A stretch of 64,000 bases of DNA from Wurfbainia villosa. Its lineage: Eukaryota; Streptophyta; Magnoliopsida; Zingiberales; Zingiberaceae. Below the pieces are notes generated by a model, which saw only the letters and a program-made list of their open reading frames with translations, had not been told where the DNA came from and did not search any database. The stretch lies in contig CM046003.1 in the NCBI GenBank assembly GCA_025175895.1, forward strand, positions 47,486,335 through 47,550,334. The letters run 5' to 3'. Both the position numbers and the translations under genes were made by a program. Positions 54,283 to 64,000 of this stretch are shown one piece after another; the stretch's first letter is position 1; the number at the start of each line of letters is the position of its first letter.

Positions 54283-55805
54283 TGTTGGTGCAATCGACAC
54301 AGGTCACGATTGACCAAGACTCGAGTTTGACTCGAGTGATGTTTTGATGTTCGACAAAAACATATGACAATGTAATTGTTATGGGAATGTCCAAGTCTTG
54401 GGTACTTGGCATGGAAAGTCCAAGTGGGACACTTGGCATTTGGTAAAGTCCAAGTCTTGAGTACTTGGCATGGAAAGTCCAAGTGGGACACTTGGCACAT
54501 GAAAAGTCCAAGCATGGGTCTTGGCAATGTAAAAGTCCAACATTGGTTGGCAAGGGAAAGTCCAAGCATGGTCTTGGCATTTGAGAAGTCCAACATGGGT
54601 TGGCAAGGGAAAGTCCAAGCTTGAGTCTTGGCATGAGAAGTCCAAGGGGTTTGATATTGGCTGCGTAAAGTCCAAGCGGGAGTTTTGGCAGCATAAGTCC
54701 AATGGTTGGCGGCGTAAAGTCCAAGCGGAGTCTTGGCGGCGTAAGTCTAATGTGCCTTGGCGGTGTAGACACTGTTAGCATGATATAGGCGATGGAATCA
54801 CCTGAAGGCTAGCGCGATGGATGAACAAGTCATGGATGATTTGGAGGGATCCGAGAGGCGTGAGGCTGATGGAGGTGGCTAGAAGGCTTAGGTCTAGGCT
54901 AAGGGTGGTCTAGCAAGTATGGGGGCACCATATTTGGGCTAAAACCTCATGTTTGAGGTGTGCCAGTCGACTGGTGCCATGTGGCAGTCGACTGGACCGA
55001 GTCAACTAGGGTTTGACTGCGGGAAGTGGTCTAGCAGTCGACATCCAGAGGATGGCAGTCGACTGATTGCATGATCAGTCGACTGGTGCTCGTCTATTCG
55101 GCCACAGAGTGTAGTCTCACTCGACCGCTAGGACCAGCAGTCGAGTGAGGACACCATCAGTCGATTGATGGGTTTGATCAGTCGACTGATGATAGATCCG
55201 TTGGACTTATCCAGCGTGGATCTAGCCGTTGTCTCACGACAACAGTGGCATCAGTCGACTGATTGTCCCAAGCAGTCGACTGATCGACTTTTTCCAGCAC
55301 AGGTTGAAGGTTTATAAGGAGCTCGTGATGGAGGAATTTGTCATCGATTTCTTGGATGTCTTGAGGCGATTTGTTGTTGCAAATCAGGGTCTTCAACCAC
55401 GATTCAAGCGATCAACAAGTAAGCAATCCAAAGACATTTGTAAAGTTGTTTTCTTTACTAGTTTTGCATTGTATTATTGTATATTGCTTGTATTCATCTC
55501 TTATGGTTGTAAGAGTAGTTTGTAAGGGGTTTCTCCACCTCCGACTTGTGTCGAGAAGGAGTGTTTTATAGTGGTGTGTGATTGGCATCGCTAGGGTTCG
55601 TACGAACCCGATCCGTGGAGTAGGAACCGTGCGGTTCCAAACCACGTTAAACAATTGTGTTCATGTGTGATTGTTTATTTCGTTATTGTATTATTTCTTT
55701 TTCCGCTGCGTACTAACGAAATTGTAGAGACAATCACGATCGAATTCCATCAACAAACGAACACGCACTATTCACCCCCCTCTAGCCATTACAAAGATCC
55801 TAACA
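54283..55805 (+). repeat. 3' LTR of element B (1523 bp)
   Basis: It has the same ends as the 5' LTR. It is longer by about one hairpin-repeat period near 54389-54440 and otherwise differs by scattered substitutions. Confidence 0.93.
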
Positions 55806-55810
55806 CAAAC
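55806..55810. other. Target-site duplication of element B (right)
   Basis: CAAAC, identical to 49196-49200. Confidence 0.92.
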
Positions 55811-56874
55811 TGTTTGGACAACAATACCCTTACGTCCGATAACACCTTGATATTGTTGCCAATCAACAAAATGTCATCTACGTATAGTATAAGAAATACC
55901 ACTACATTTCTGTCACATCTCTTGTATACACAAGACTCATCCGGACTTTGAATAAATCCATAAGACTGGATTACCTCATCAAAGCAGATGTTCCAAGACC
56001 TCGAAGCTTACTTCAATCCATAAATAGACCGATTAAGCTTACATACAAGATGCTCTTTGCCCTTCGCAATGAATCCCTCTGGTTGCTTCATATAGATGTT
56101 TTCCTTAAGACTTCTATTAAGGAAAGTTGTCTTGACATCCATCTGCCACACCTCATAATCCATATGAGTTGCTATGCATAAGAGAATCCGGATAGACTTA
56201 AGCATGGCTACCGGCGAAAATGTCTCCTCATAATCGATACCCTCTTTCTGAGTATACCCCTTCGCAACAAGCCTTGCTTTGAAGGTCTCGACCTGCCCAT
56301 CTATTCCTCTCTTTCTCTTGTAGATCTACTTATATCCAATGGTTTTTACACCATCGGGTGGTTCTACTAGATCCCAGACCTGATTTGAATCCATAGATTC
56401 AATCTCAGTATTCATTGCACTTTGCCAAGATGCTGCATCTTTATCTTGGATTGCCTCATCATATGTCCAGGGATTAGGTTCATGTTCGCCAGGGATCAAA
56501 TCAGAAGATTCTCCCAAGAACATGAATCTATTAGGCTGTCTCACAACCCTCTCACTACGACGAGGTATCTCCTGTGTATCCTCTATGACACGCGATGCAG
56601 TGACTTGTGGTATATCCTCTTGTACCGGTGGTATTGAAGAAGTGACTTCCCCTTTTAATTCCTCCAGAACAATTTTACTCTTGGGCTTGTAGCTCATCAC
56701 ATAGTCTTCCTCTAGAAATCTGGCGTTCGTACTAACGATCACCCTCTGATCTCTAGGACTATAAAACAAACCACCCTTCGTTCCTCTAGGATAGCCAACG
56801 AACATGCATACTTCTATACGAGGTTCCAACTTACCAGCATCTGCCTTCAGCACATGTGCTGGACTCCCCCCCAA
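55811..56874 (-). pseudogene. C pol: integrase-RT linker and reverse transcriptase
   Basis: Frame 56874-56326 covers the region after the integrase (EVCMFVGYPRGTKGGLFYSP), the linker, and PWTYDEAIQDKDAASWQSAM through NQVWDLVEPPDGVKTIGYK. RT continues, after a stop near 56325, with LVAKGYTQ, then MDVKTTFLN (56205-56008), YGLK-stop-ASRSWN, and box YVDD at 55883-55872. B splits the gene after SKQF. Stops near 56325 and 56007 are the main lesions; palm motifs are kept. Confidence 0.82.
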
Positions 56875-57700
56875 ATCCGAATATGTCTTAGACTAGGCTT
56901 TCGCCCAGTCCACAACTCTGTGGGAGTAGAAGGCACTGATTTAGTTGGAACCAAGTTCAGAATGTACACTGCCATATCTAGAGCATATCCCCAGAACAAA
57001 TCTGGCAACACAGAATAACTCATCATCGATCTAACCATCTCCATAAGAGTCCTATTCCTTCTCTCTGCTACACCGTTCTGCTGGGGTGTGCCAGGTGCAG
57101 ACAATTGAGATTGAATCTTAGCCTCTGATAAGTAATTCCTAAACTCTCCCAAGAGGTATTTGCCACCACGATTAGATCGTAGTGTTATCCATATCTTGAA
57201 TAATCATCTATGAAAATAACGAAATATTCAAAACCACCTCTAGCCTGGATAGTCATAGGACCACACAAATCAGAATGGACCAATTCTAACACATCTTTGG
57301 CTCTATACCCCTAGGCCTTAAAAGGCCTCTTGGTCATTTTACCCTCCAAGAAATATTCGCAGGTTGGGAAATCTTCCACCACTAATGAACCCAAAGGTAC
57401 ATCAGCTATCAACCTTTGAATTTTGCTTAGGTTAATATGACCAAGCCTAAGATTCCAAAGATATGTTTGGTTCATCTTCGAAGGTTCTTTTCTCTTATTG
57501 GAATTAGAAGATGAGTTATTAACTTTAATTTGCATCGTGGGAGGTTTTGGTTCAAGTGTATATAAATTTCCTATCAATATACCTGAACAGATATTCTCCC
57601 TGTTCCTTTTTATAACAACTCTGTCATTAAAAGAAATAGAATATCCATCCATAAACAATTTAGAAACCGAAATTAAATTCTTTCAAAATAAAGGTACATA
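56847..57700 (-). pseudogene. C pol: integrase
   Basis: The zinc domain reads WNLRLGHIN...CEYFLEGKMTKRPF, with the first His and one Cys changed (relatives: WHRRLGH...CESC). The core shows HSD at about 57265 and then RSNRGGKY near 57175-57165, where Asn has replaced the second catalytic Asp, as in A. The Glu of GVAERRNRT is present near 57075. Frames 57658-57311 and 57152-56847 are separated by stops and a shift. Confidence 0.8.
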
Positions 57701-58345
57701 AAGGGAATTTTTCAGAACCAAAGTTTTATTTTTCTCAAAAGATAAATAAAACATCTCCCACTGCAATAGCCACCACCTTCATGGCATTGGCCAAGTAAAT
57801 AGTAATCTCTCCCTCAGCTCGTCGTCGGGTTTCCTGGAACCCCTGCAAAGTATTGCAGATATGATCAGAGGCTCCCGTATCTACACACTAGGTGCCGGTA
57901 GATAACACCGCTAACCACGTTTCAACGACTAGACCAAAGGATATACCTTTGTTTTGTTTCGGATTGGGACATTCCTTCTTCCAATGTCCATCCTGCTTAC
58001 AAGTGAAGTACTTGCCTTTCGACTTCTTCACTCCTCCCTGAGATCCTCCCACCACCTTTGCTCCACCTTGTTTCTTCTTCTTCTTGCCTTTCGGCTTAAA
58101 AGTAGAAACCTTCTGAGCAACCATGGCCTGAGCCTGAGCAAGCCGTTCTGTCGACTGGAGAATGATATCAACCTAGGTTTCCCCATTGATCTTAGATCCA
58201 AGGACTTCCGTCGTATTTGCAGGCTTAGGAGGACACTCTTCGAAGAGTACATACTTGTATTCCTTAGCAGTTAAGACAATATCTAGATTCTTTTCCAATC
58301 AATATTATTTGGGTACAGTAAGTTTATTTTCCTTTAGTATTATAG
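57701..58345 (-). pseudogene. C gag C-terminus and protease
   Basis: Frame 58124-57888 has a Lys/Gly-rich linker and a zinc knuckle YFTCKQDGHWKKECPN in which the first Cys is Tyr. The protease follows with a TAG in place of Trp (GTWCVDTG in relatives), then DTGASDHIC with DTG at 57881-57873. The N-terminal part of gag ends at 58345, where element F is inserted; the rest of C lies beyond the window. Confidence 0.78.
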
Positions 58346-60172
58346 TGTTAGTGAAAGCCCTAGAGCCAAACATGTGATGATTATTATATGGACTTTATTG
58401 TATCATATTCCTATTTATAAAGGCATGGTTATTATATTTACTTGTATTGGTGCAAAATAACTAAATATAATAATGTCCTTGAGTAGTAGGTTATTATCTA
58501 TATCAATCGATTGGTTGAATCGATAATGAGATGATATAGAGAACACTACTCTTAATCATTCCTAGTCGAGTATTAACATTCAGGGACAATGTTAATGCGT
58601 AGAGACTAGCATGTAGGTCAACACGATGACTTGATCTCACAAGTCATGGATATGAGATATCAAGTTGATACATGGGTATGCATTAGAGAATGTATATTGA
58701 ATGACCCGCCATGAGAAAGTATCATGGATCGTTATATGAGTGTCATATACTTTCTCATGTGGCTATTAGTCCTTAGACCTGAAGTCACCATGGTTCCCTA
58801 CATAACGAGTTGCATACTTTGGCTTCGTCAAACATCATCCATAAATGGGTGGACTATAAAGGCGATTACTGGGTATGTAACAAATTATGCGGAGGGATGT
58901 GAGTGATGTAGATGGGATCTATCCCTCCTATATGACGGGAGTGACATTGATATTCTTGATAGAGTGAGACCACGAAGTGCATGGCCAAGCTCAAATGAGT
59001 CAATATGAGATATTGAGCTCATTTGATTAGAGTGAGTCTACTTGGAGTTCAAGATATAGATTGTACCGAGGATGACACGGTCTATGCCTCGATTGGTCAT
59101 TCTAGATGTCAAGGATAGAGGGACATTGTCACATATTGTGAGAGTCACAATTAGTAGTCAGAAAGGTGATGTTGGAGCTCAACATTCTTGTAACTTGGGT
59201 AGCAATGATGTGTTGCTAGATACCGCTCATTGCTTATGTTCCTAAATCGGTTTAGGGACATTGCCAATGTTACAAGAACCTATAGGGTCACACACAAAGG
59301 GCAATTAGATAGAGATTAGGTTCATATGATGAACCATGAGGATTAGGTTCATGGGATGAACGCAATTGGATTAAGAGTAATCCAAATTAGACTAATTAAG
59401 TTGGACTCAATTTGATTCAAATATTGAATGAGTCTAATTTAGATTTGATTCATCAAATCAATTTAAATTAATAAATAGAGATTCATTACATTAAATTGAC
59501 TTGAATCAAATGGTTGAATTCGATTAACCATGGGAGATAAGTGGTCAAGTTTGACTTGACTTGAGAGAGAAGATGAAAGGTCAAGTTTGACTTGACCAAA
59601 TGTCATGTCATGATGATGACTTGGCATGGCCGGCCAATGATGATGCTCCACATCATCATTGACTTATCAAGTGGTGACACCTCATAAGGGAGACCAAGAG
59701 ACATTGGTTCTTGGAGTCACATGCATGCATGTAACCCCCTCTCAATGAAGTGGCCGGCCACTTGATTGGCATTAGATGAAAAATTCATTTTGTGTGAGTT
59801 ACCACAACTTCATCTTCTTCCTTGGATCATCCTCTCAAGCTCTCTCCCTCTTCTTCCTCATCTTGCCGTGAGCATCTAAGGAGTGCTAGCACACTCAATA
59901 TTGCTTTTCTCCACCTATTGCTTGTGTGGATACCAATAGAGGAGTGTGCACTTGATGCTCTTGAGTTCCGGCGAAGATTTTGGACGAGCGGGATTTGCGA
60001 AGAGCATCGCATTGAGGGTAATGATCTCACCTTCTAGATCTAAGGTAGATCTAGGGTTTTTAGTAAACACATACATGTTTTAGTTTTAATACATCTTTGC
60101 ACGGATCCATGGCCGGACTTTCGGGGTTTCCACAATTCAAAAAGCGGTTTTTGCGGCTGGGAAAGTCCAACA
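58346..60172 (+). repeat. 5' LTR of element F (1827 bp)
   Basis: It opens TGTTAGTGAAAGCCCTAGAG and closes ...GGGAAAGTCCAACA. It is closely related to the A LTRs in inverse orientation. The left flank TATAG (58341-58345) should recur at the far end outside the window. The cluster of minus-strand frames is LTR sequence, not genes. Confidence 0.9.
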
Positions 60173-60173
60173 G

Positions 60174-60185
60174 TGGTATTAGAGC
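60174..60185 (+). other. Primer-binding site of element F (one change)
   Basis: TGGTATTAGAGC, with C to T at the seventh base. It is followed by CACGTGCGAAGCATGTATG, as in A. Confidence 0.88.
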
Positions 60186-60984
60186 CACGTGCGAAGCATG
60201 TATGTGTTTCATTTTTTGTAATTTTTGTATTAGATATAAAAATTACAGAATTTTATGTTTCTATAAATTTGCTATTTTTATAGAATTTTTGGATATTTTT
60301 CTCGAAGAGTCGAAGCAACGAGTGTTGGGACACTTGTAGGCTTCAACCATCGAGAAAAACTCTTCGAAACGGCGAGTTCTCGCTTTAGGTTTTTGGGACA
60401 GCGACTTAAGTCGCTATAAGATCATAGTAGGGATACTCGCAAAATTTATTTTGTGAGTAGGGGCGCTTCCCCTATCCCCGAAAGGGGCCTTGTCCCGTGA
60501 TCGCGCCCGAAAATCGCTTAGCGGGACCGTTACGGAGAGGTGACTCATAAATTGAAAAAAAGGAAAAATTATAGAAATTTTCTATAAAAATACATAATTT
60601 AGAAATATGTATAATTCTGTGATTATCATGGCCTAAGAACCCCAATTTGATTGGACGTAAATGTGTTGTAATTCATAATACGGCCTGCGTGTCGTTTTTG
60701 TGGTTGTGTGTGTTGTATAGTGTATGCGACCTGCGCGTCGTGCCTCTTCTTTTGAAATTCTAGTTTTAAATAGTTTTAAACTCGAATGTAACTCGAGTTT
60801 CATATTTGTAATGTACAAAATGGAGCGGTGGAAAGTCCACTTGTAGACGAAGTTACGAGAAGGGTGCCGACGACACATGGCGGTCAAAGGAAGCGCTTGG
60901 AGAAGCCGCTAGCCCTAGGTTGACCGTCCGATCTTCTCATTGGCTTGAGAAGATCGTAGTAGGGCCATGACCACATCACAGTTG

Positions 60985-60986
<2 letters not shown>

Positions 60987-61069
<83 letters not shown>
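60987..61069. repeat. (TA)n microsatellite in the F leader
   Basis: About 41 TA units, longer than in A. Confidence 0.95.
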
Positions 61070-61071
<2 letters not shown>

Positions 61072-61096
61072 GTTGATATATATATATTTGATTTTG

Positions 61097-61220
61097 CTTG
61101 TATGTATGTGATGCATGCTAATAGAATAATGCTTGTATGTATTTGATGCATGCTAGGATATTTTTCTCGTATGTATATGATGCATGCTAGAATAATTCTT
61201 GTATGTATGTGATGCATGCT
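61097..61220. repeat. GTATGTATGTGATGCATGCT repeats in the F leader (4 units)
   Basis: Four units of ~30-36 bp, each with GATGCATGCTA, at the same place as in A. Confidence 0.75.
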
Positions 61221-61894
61221 AATATAGGATAATAAAGGCCTTAATGTGTATATGATACACATTACGATTAGATTAGATCTTAATCGAATCAACTCGTAAA
61301 TGCCTACTAGGTCCTTGATACCCATCACTACCTCGATCATTTGTAGTTGTTGAATCTGCCAAAGCAGAGCAACGCATATTATCTTGGTAGGGTGCGGAGG
61401 GACAATCTTGGTCCTGCCTATCACGGCTTGGGTTAGAGTAAGCTCAATTAGATTGAGTAAAACTAGTTAACTCAATTGGATCGAGTAGAACTATAGGCAT
61501 ATTCCAACCGTTGGAATGATAGGATAAGATCGCATTTACACTAAATCATGGGCGATTTAGCCAAAGCTAACTCAAGGTCTTTTGTAAATGTGGGTCTTGA
61601 TCCTATAAACAAGAGTTGCATAGAGATGTAATCGGTAATGTGTTACCCACCGATCATATATACTAAGTCTTGGGCGATTTAGCCAAAGCTAACTCAAGGC
61701 TTAGTATGATGTGGATCTTGTCCCGCAGGAATTATAGCTAGTATGTATGAATCTAGTAATGTGGTTTGACCACATTCATAACTCTATTCTACAATATTCC
61801 TATAATTCAGTGGGAGCATCATTTGATTAAAGGCCTAATTAAATGATAAAAGGAATATGATATTGATTCTCTGCATTGTATGTTGTAGATAACT

Positions 61895-62701
61895 ATGTCG
61901 ACAAACACGAACACTCTCTCTCTGCATTCTGTCCTTGAGAAGGACAAGCTCAATGGAGCAAATTTCCTGGACTGGTACAGGAACCTGAGAATTGTTCTCA
62001 CCCAAGAAAGGAAGATGTACGTCTTGGAGTAGCCCATTCCGGGGGCACCTCCTGCCACTGCCTCGCGAGCTGACAAAGATGCTTACAAGAAGCATCAAGA
62101 TGATGCATTAGATGTGTCATGTCTAATGCTCGTGACCATGAACTCTGAGCTTCAGAAGCAACACGAGTTCATGAATGCTTATGATATGGTTGGACATCTT
62201 CGTCAACTATATCAAGGACAAGCAAGGCATGAGAGATATGAAGTCTCTAAGGCATTGTTTGGGTCCAAAATGCAAGATGGGACTCCCGTAGATCCATATG
62301 TACTCAAGATGATTGGGTACGTAGAAAACCTACAAAGGCTTGGATTCCCACTTGGCCAAGAGCTGGCCACTGACCTGATCTTGCAATCTTTGCCACAAGC
62401 CTACAATCAATTTGTCATGAATTATAATATGAATGAAATTGATAAGCCACTGTCTGAGATGCTCAGCATGTTGAGAACTGTTGAGCATAACCTTAAGAAG
62501 GGAAAATCTGACACCATTTTAATGGTGCAAAAGAAGAAAGGCAAGGAAAAGCCTAAAGGTAAGGGAAAGTCCCAAGCCAAGGGCAAGGGAAAGGAACTGA
62601 AACCCAAAGGAGGGGTAGCCAAGGAAGAGGCTTGCTTCCACTGCAAGGAAGCTGGACACTGAAAGCGTAACTGCAAGGCATACCTGGAAGATCTTAAGAA
62701 G
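61895..62701 (+). pseudogene. F gag (start to zinc knuckle, two stops)
   Basis: ATG at 61895 opens MSTNTNTLSLHSVLEKDKLN, followed by GANFLDWYRNLRIVL. TAG at 62030-62032 replaces Gln (EQPIP in A). From there the frame is open to 62662 with UBN2-type motifs (LRQLYQGQARHERYE, GQELATDLILQSLPQ) and a Lys-rich linker. The zinc knuckle reads CFHCKEAGH-TGA-KRNC, so Trp is lost here by TGA, where A has TAG. Translation would resume in frame into the protease. Confidence 0.85.
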
Positions 62702-64000
62702 AAGAGAAGTGAGACTTCTACTTCAGATATAAATGTTATAGAAGTCAATCTATCTATTTCTTCATCATGGGTATTAGATACCGGATGTGCATCTCACATT
62801 TGTACCAATGTGCAGGCGCTGAGAAATAGCAGGGCATTGACAAAGGGCGAGGTGGACCTATGAGTAGGCAATGAAGCAAGAGTTGCTATTGTTGCTGTAG
62901 GAACTTATGATCTATCTCTGCCCACTAGCTTGTACTAGAATTAGATGAATGTTGTTATGTGTCTGCCTTAACTAAGAACATAATTTCAGTTTCTTGTTTG
63001 CACAAGAAAGGATTTACATTTATAATAAAGAACAAATATTATTCAGTTTATTTAAATGATATGTTCTATTGTAGTGCACCTCTAATGAACGGACTCTACT
63101 TTCTAAACTTAGAGAGCCCTATCTATAACATAAGTACCAAAATGTTCAAGTTAAATGAGTTGAACCAAACCTATCTCTGGCATTATCGCTTAGGTCACAT
63201 AAATGAGAGTCGCTTATCTCAGCTCCATAAGGATGGGCTGCTAGACTCATTTGATTTTGAATCATATGAGACATGCGAGTCTTGCCTTTTAGGCAAGATG
63301 ACCAAGACTCCCTTTAGTGGACACATCGAAAGAGCAACAGATTTGTTAGGACTTATACATAGTGATGTATGTGACCCTTTCAATGTTGTTGCTAGAGGTG
63401 GTTACATGTACTTCTTTACATTTACTAATGACTTCAGTAGATATGGTTATGTGTATCTTATGACACATAAATCAGAATCCTTTGAAAAGTTCAATGAATT
63501 TAAGAATGAAGTACAAAACCAGCTTAGCAACAGTATTAAGATACTTCGATCAGATCGAGGTGGTGAATACCTTAGCCATGAGTTTCGTGACTATCTCGCT
63601 GAGTGTGGGATTCTATCCCAACTCACTCCTCCTGGAACACCACAGTGGAATAGTGTATCCGAAAGGAGGAATCGTACCCTATTAGATATGGTACGATTTA
63701 TGATGAGTTACACAGATCTTCCTATATCCTTTTGGGGATATGCTCTAGACACAGCAACCTTTACCCTTAACCTTAACCGTGTATCATCCAAGGTTGTGAT
63801 AAAGACACCATATACGATATGGACAGGGAGAAATCCCAAGATGTCTTTCATGAGGATTTGGGGTTGTGAGGCTTACGTTCGACATTAAGTCTCAGACAAA
63901 CTGGGACCCAAATCCGATAGGTGCTATTTTGTTGGATATCCCAAGGATACAAAGGGATATTACTTCTACATTCCCAGTCAGCACAAAGTGTTTGTGGAAA
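62702..64000 (+). pseudogene. F pol: protease and integrase (runs off the window)
   Basis: The protease box WVLDTGCASHIC has DTG at 62777-62785. A TGA near 62861 and a one-base loss near 62928 (CCCACTAGC-TTGTACT) break the frame before 62959. Integrase then reads openly to 63888: zinc domain HYRLGHIN...CESC, Asp 63364-63366 (HSDVCDPF), Asp 63553-63555 (RSDRGGEY), Glu 63661-63663 (SVSERRN), so the triad is intact. TAA at 63886-63888 replaces Gln (RHQVSDKLG in relatives), and the frame goes on as SDKLGPKSD to the window end. RT and RNase H are outside. Confidence 0.85.

Larger units (their letters stand above)
49201..55805 (+). mobile_element. Element B: gag-only copia-type element (6.6 kb)
   Basis: Two LTRs of about 1.5 kb, a perfect PBS, one gag frame, 1.9 kb of noncoding DNA, a polypurine tract and a perfect CAAAC duplication. 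No protease, integrase, RT or RNase H is present, and the gag-to-LTR region is too short to hold them. This is the TR-GAG layout of a non-autonomous element that would need pol in trans. LTR similarity and intact ends suggest it is among the younger insertions here. Confidence 0.9.
60186..61894 (+). other. Leader of element F (1.7 kb, noncoding)
   Basis: Collinear with the A leader: GC-rich block (60460-60530), TA run, GCATGC repeats, then GGCGATTTAGCCAAAGCTAA repeats (61550-61700). No ORF is supported; the frame through the TA run is an artefact. Confidence 0.65.

Noticed and set aside
54260..54781. A 173-residue minus-strand frame in the B 3' LTR
   Set aside because: Same cause as above: antisense of the hairpin array.
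60915..61424. A 169-residue minus-strand frame containing a long Tyr-Ile repeat
   Set aside because: Translation of the TA microsatellite.

Overview
This window is plant repeat DNA: nested LTR retrotransposons, mostly decayed, with no recognisable host gene and no RNA gene. The evidence for a flowering plant is Ty1/copia polyproteins with DTG protease, HHCC/DDE integrase and YVDD reverse transcriptase motifs, primer-binding sites of the initiator-Met type (TGGTATCAGAGC), LTRs of 1-2.2 kb with 5-bp target duplications, a Gypsy polypurine context, and a LINE fragment. The lineage cannot be fixed from sequence alone; the repeat mix would suit a large-genome monocot.

Layout, left to right. (1) 1-2003: the 5' LTR and PBS of a minus-strand copia element (G), cut by the window edge. 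(2) 2004-2508 and 21929-about 23830: pieces of an old Gypsy element (I), split by a solo copia LTR (D, 2509-3641 plus 21047-21923, perfect GAACA duplication). (3) 3642-21046: inside that solo LTR, a 17.4-kb minus-strand multimer of one small gag-only retrotransposon: five LTRs of about 1.08 kb alternate with four internal regions of about 3.0 kb, neighbouring units sharing LTRs. (4) about 24000-24930: a second Gypsy LTR remnant, interrupted at its end by copia element H (24931-34291, plus strand), whose leader carries four stem-loops with one identical apical sequence. (5) 34297-35519: unassigned DNA, a CA microsatellite and a LINE reverse-transcriptase fragment. (6) 35520-64000: a nest. Element E (plus strand, 5' LTR, PBS and gag start only) holds element A (minus, 35754-44974, within its LTR) and element C (minus, from 46390, within its gag). 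C in turn holds element B (plus, 49201-55805, gag only, in its RT) and element F (plus, from 58346, past the window end, in its gag/protease region).

A and F are one family, with G more distant. C and D share an LTR family. B and E share an LTR family. B and the array element have the same plan: a gag with a coiled coil and a C-terminal WVP motif, no protease, integrase, RT or RNase H, repeated polypurine tracts before the 3' LTR, and LTRs studded with the palindrome CAGTCGACTG. This resembles non-autonomous (TR-GAG type), Sirevirus-like copia derivatives, which would need another element's pol in trans.

Nearly all coding regions are broken, mainly by nonsense changes that fit C-to-T decay of methylated cytosines, so nothing here looks autonomous. 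Points for follow-up: the shared-LTR multimer and evidence that it grew after its gag had died, the four leader stem-loops of H, the two palindrome/hairpin systems in the B/E-type LTRs, and several short patches where CAG/CTG/CCG sites are scrambled, which may be assembly error.
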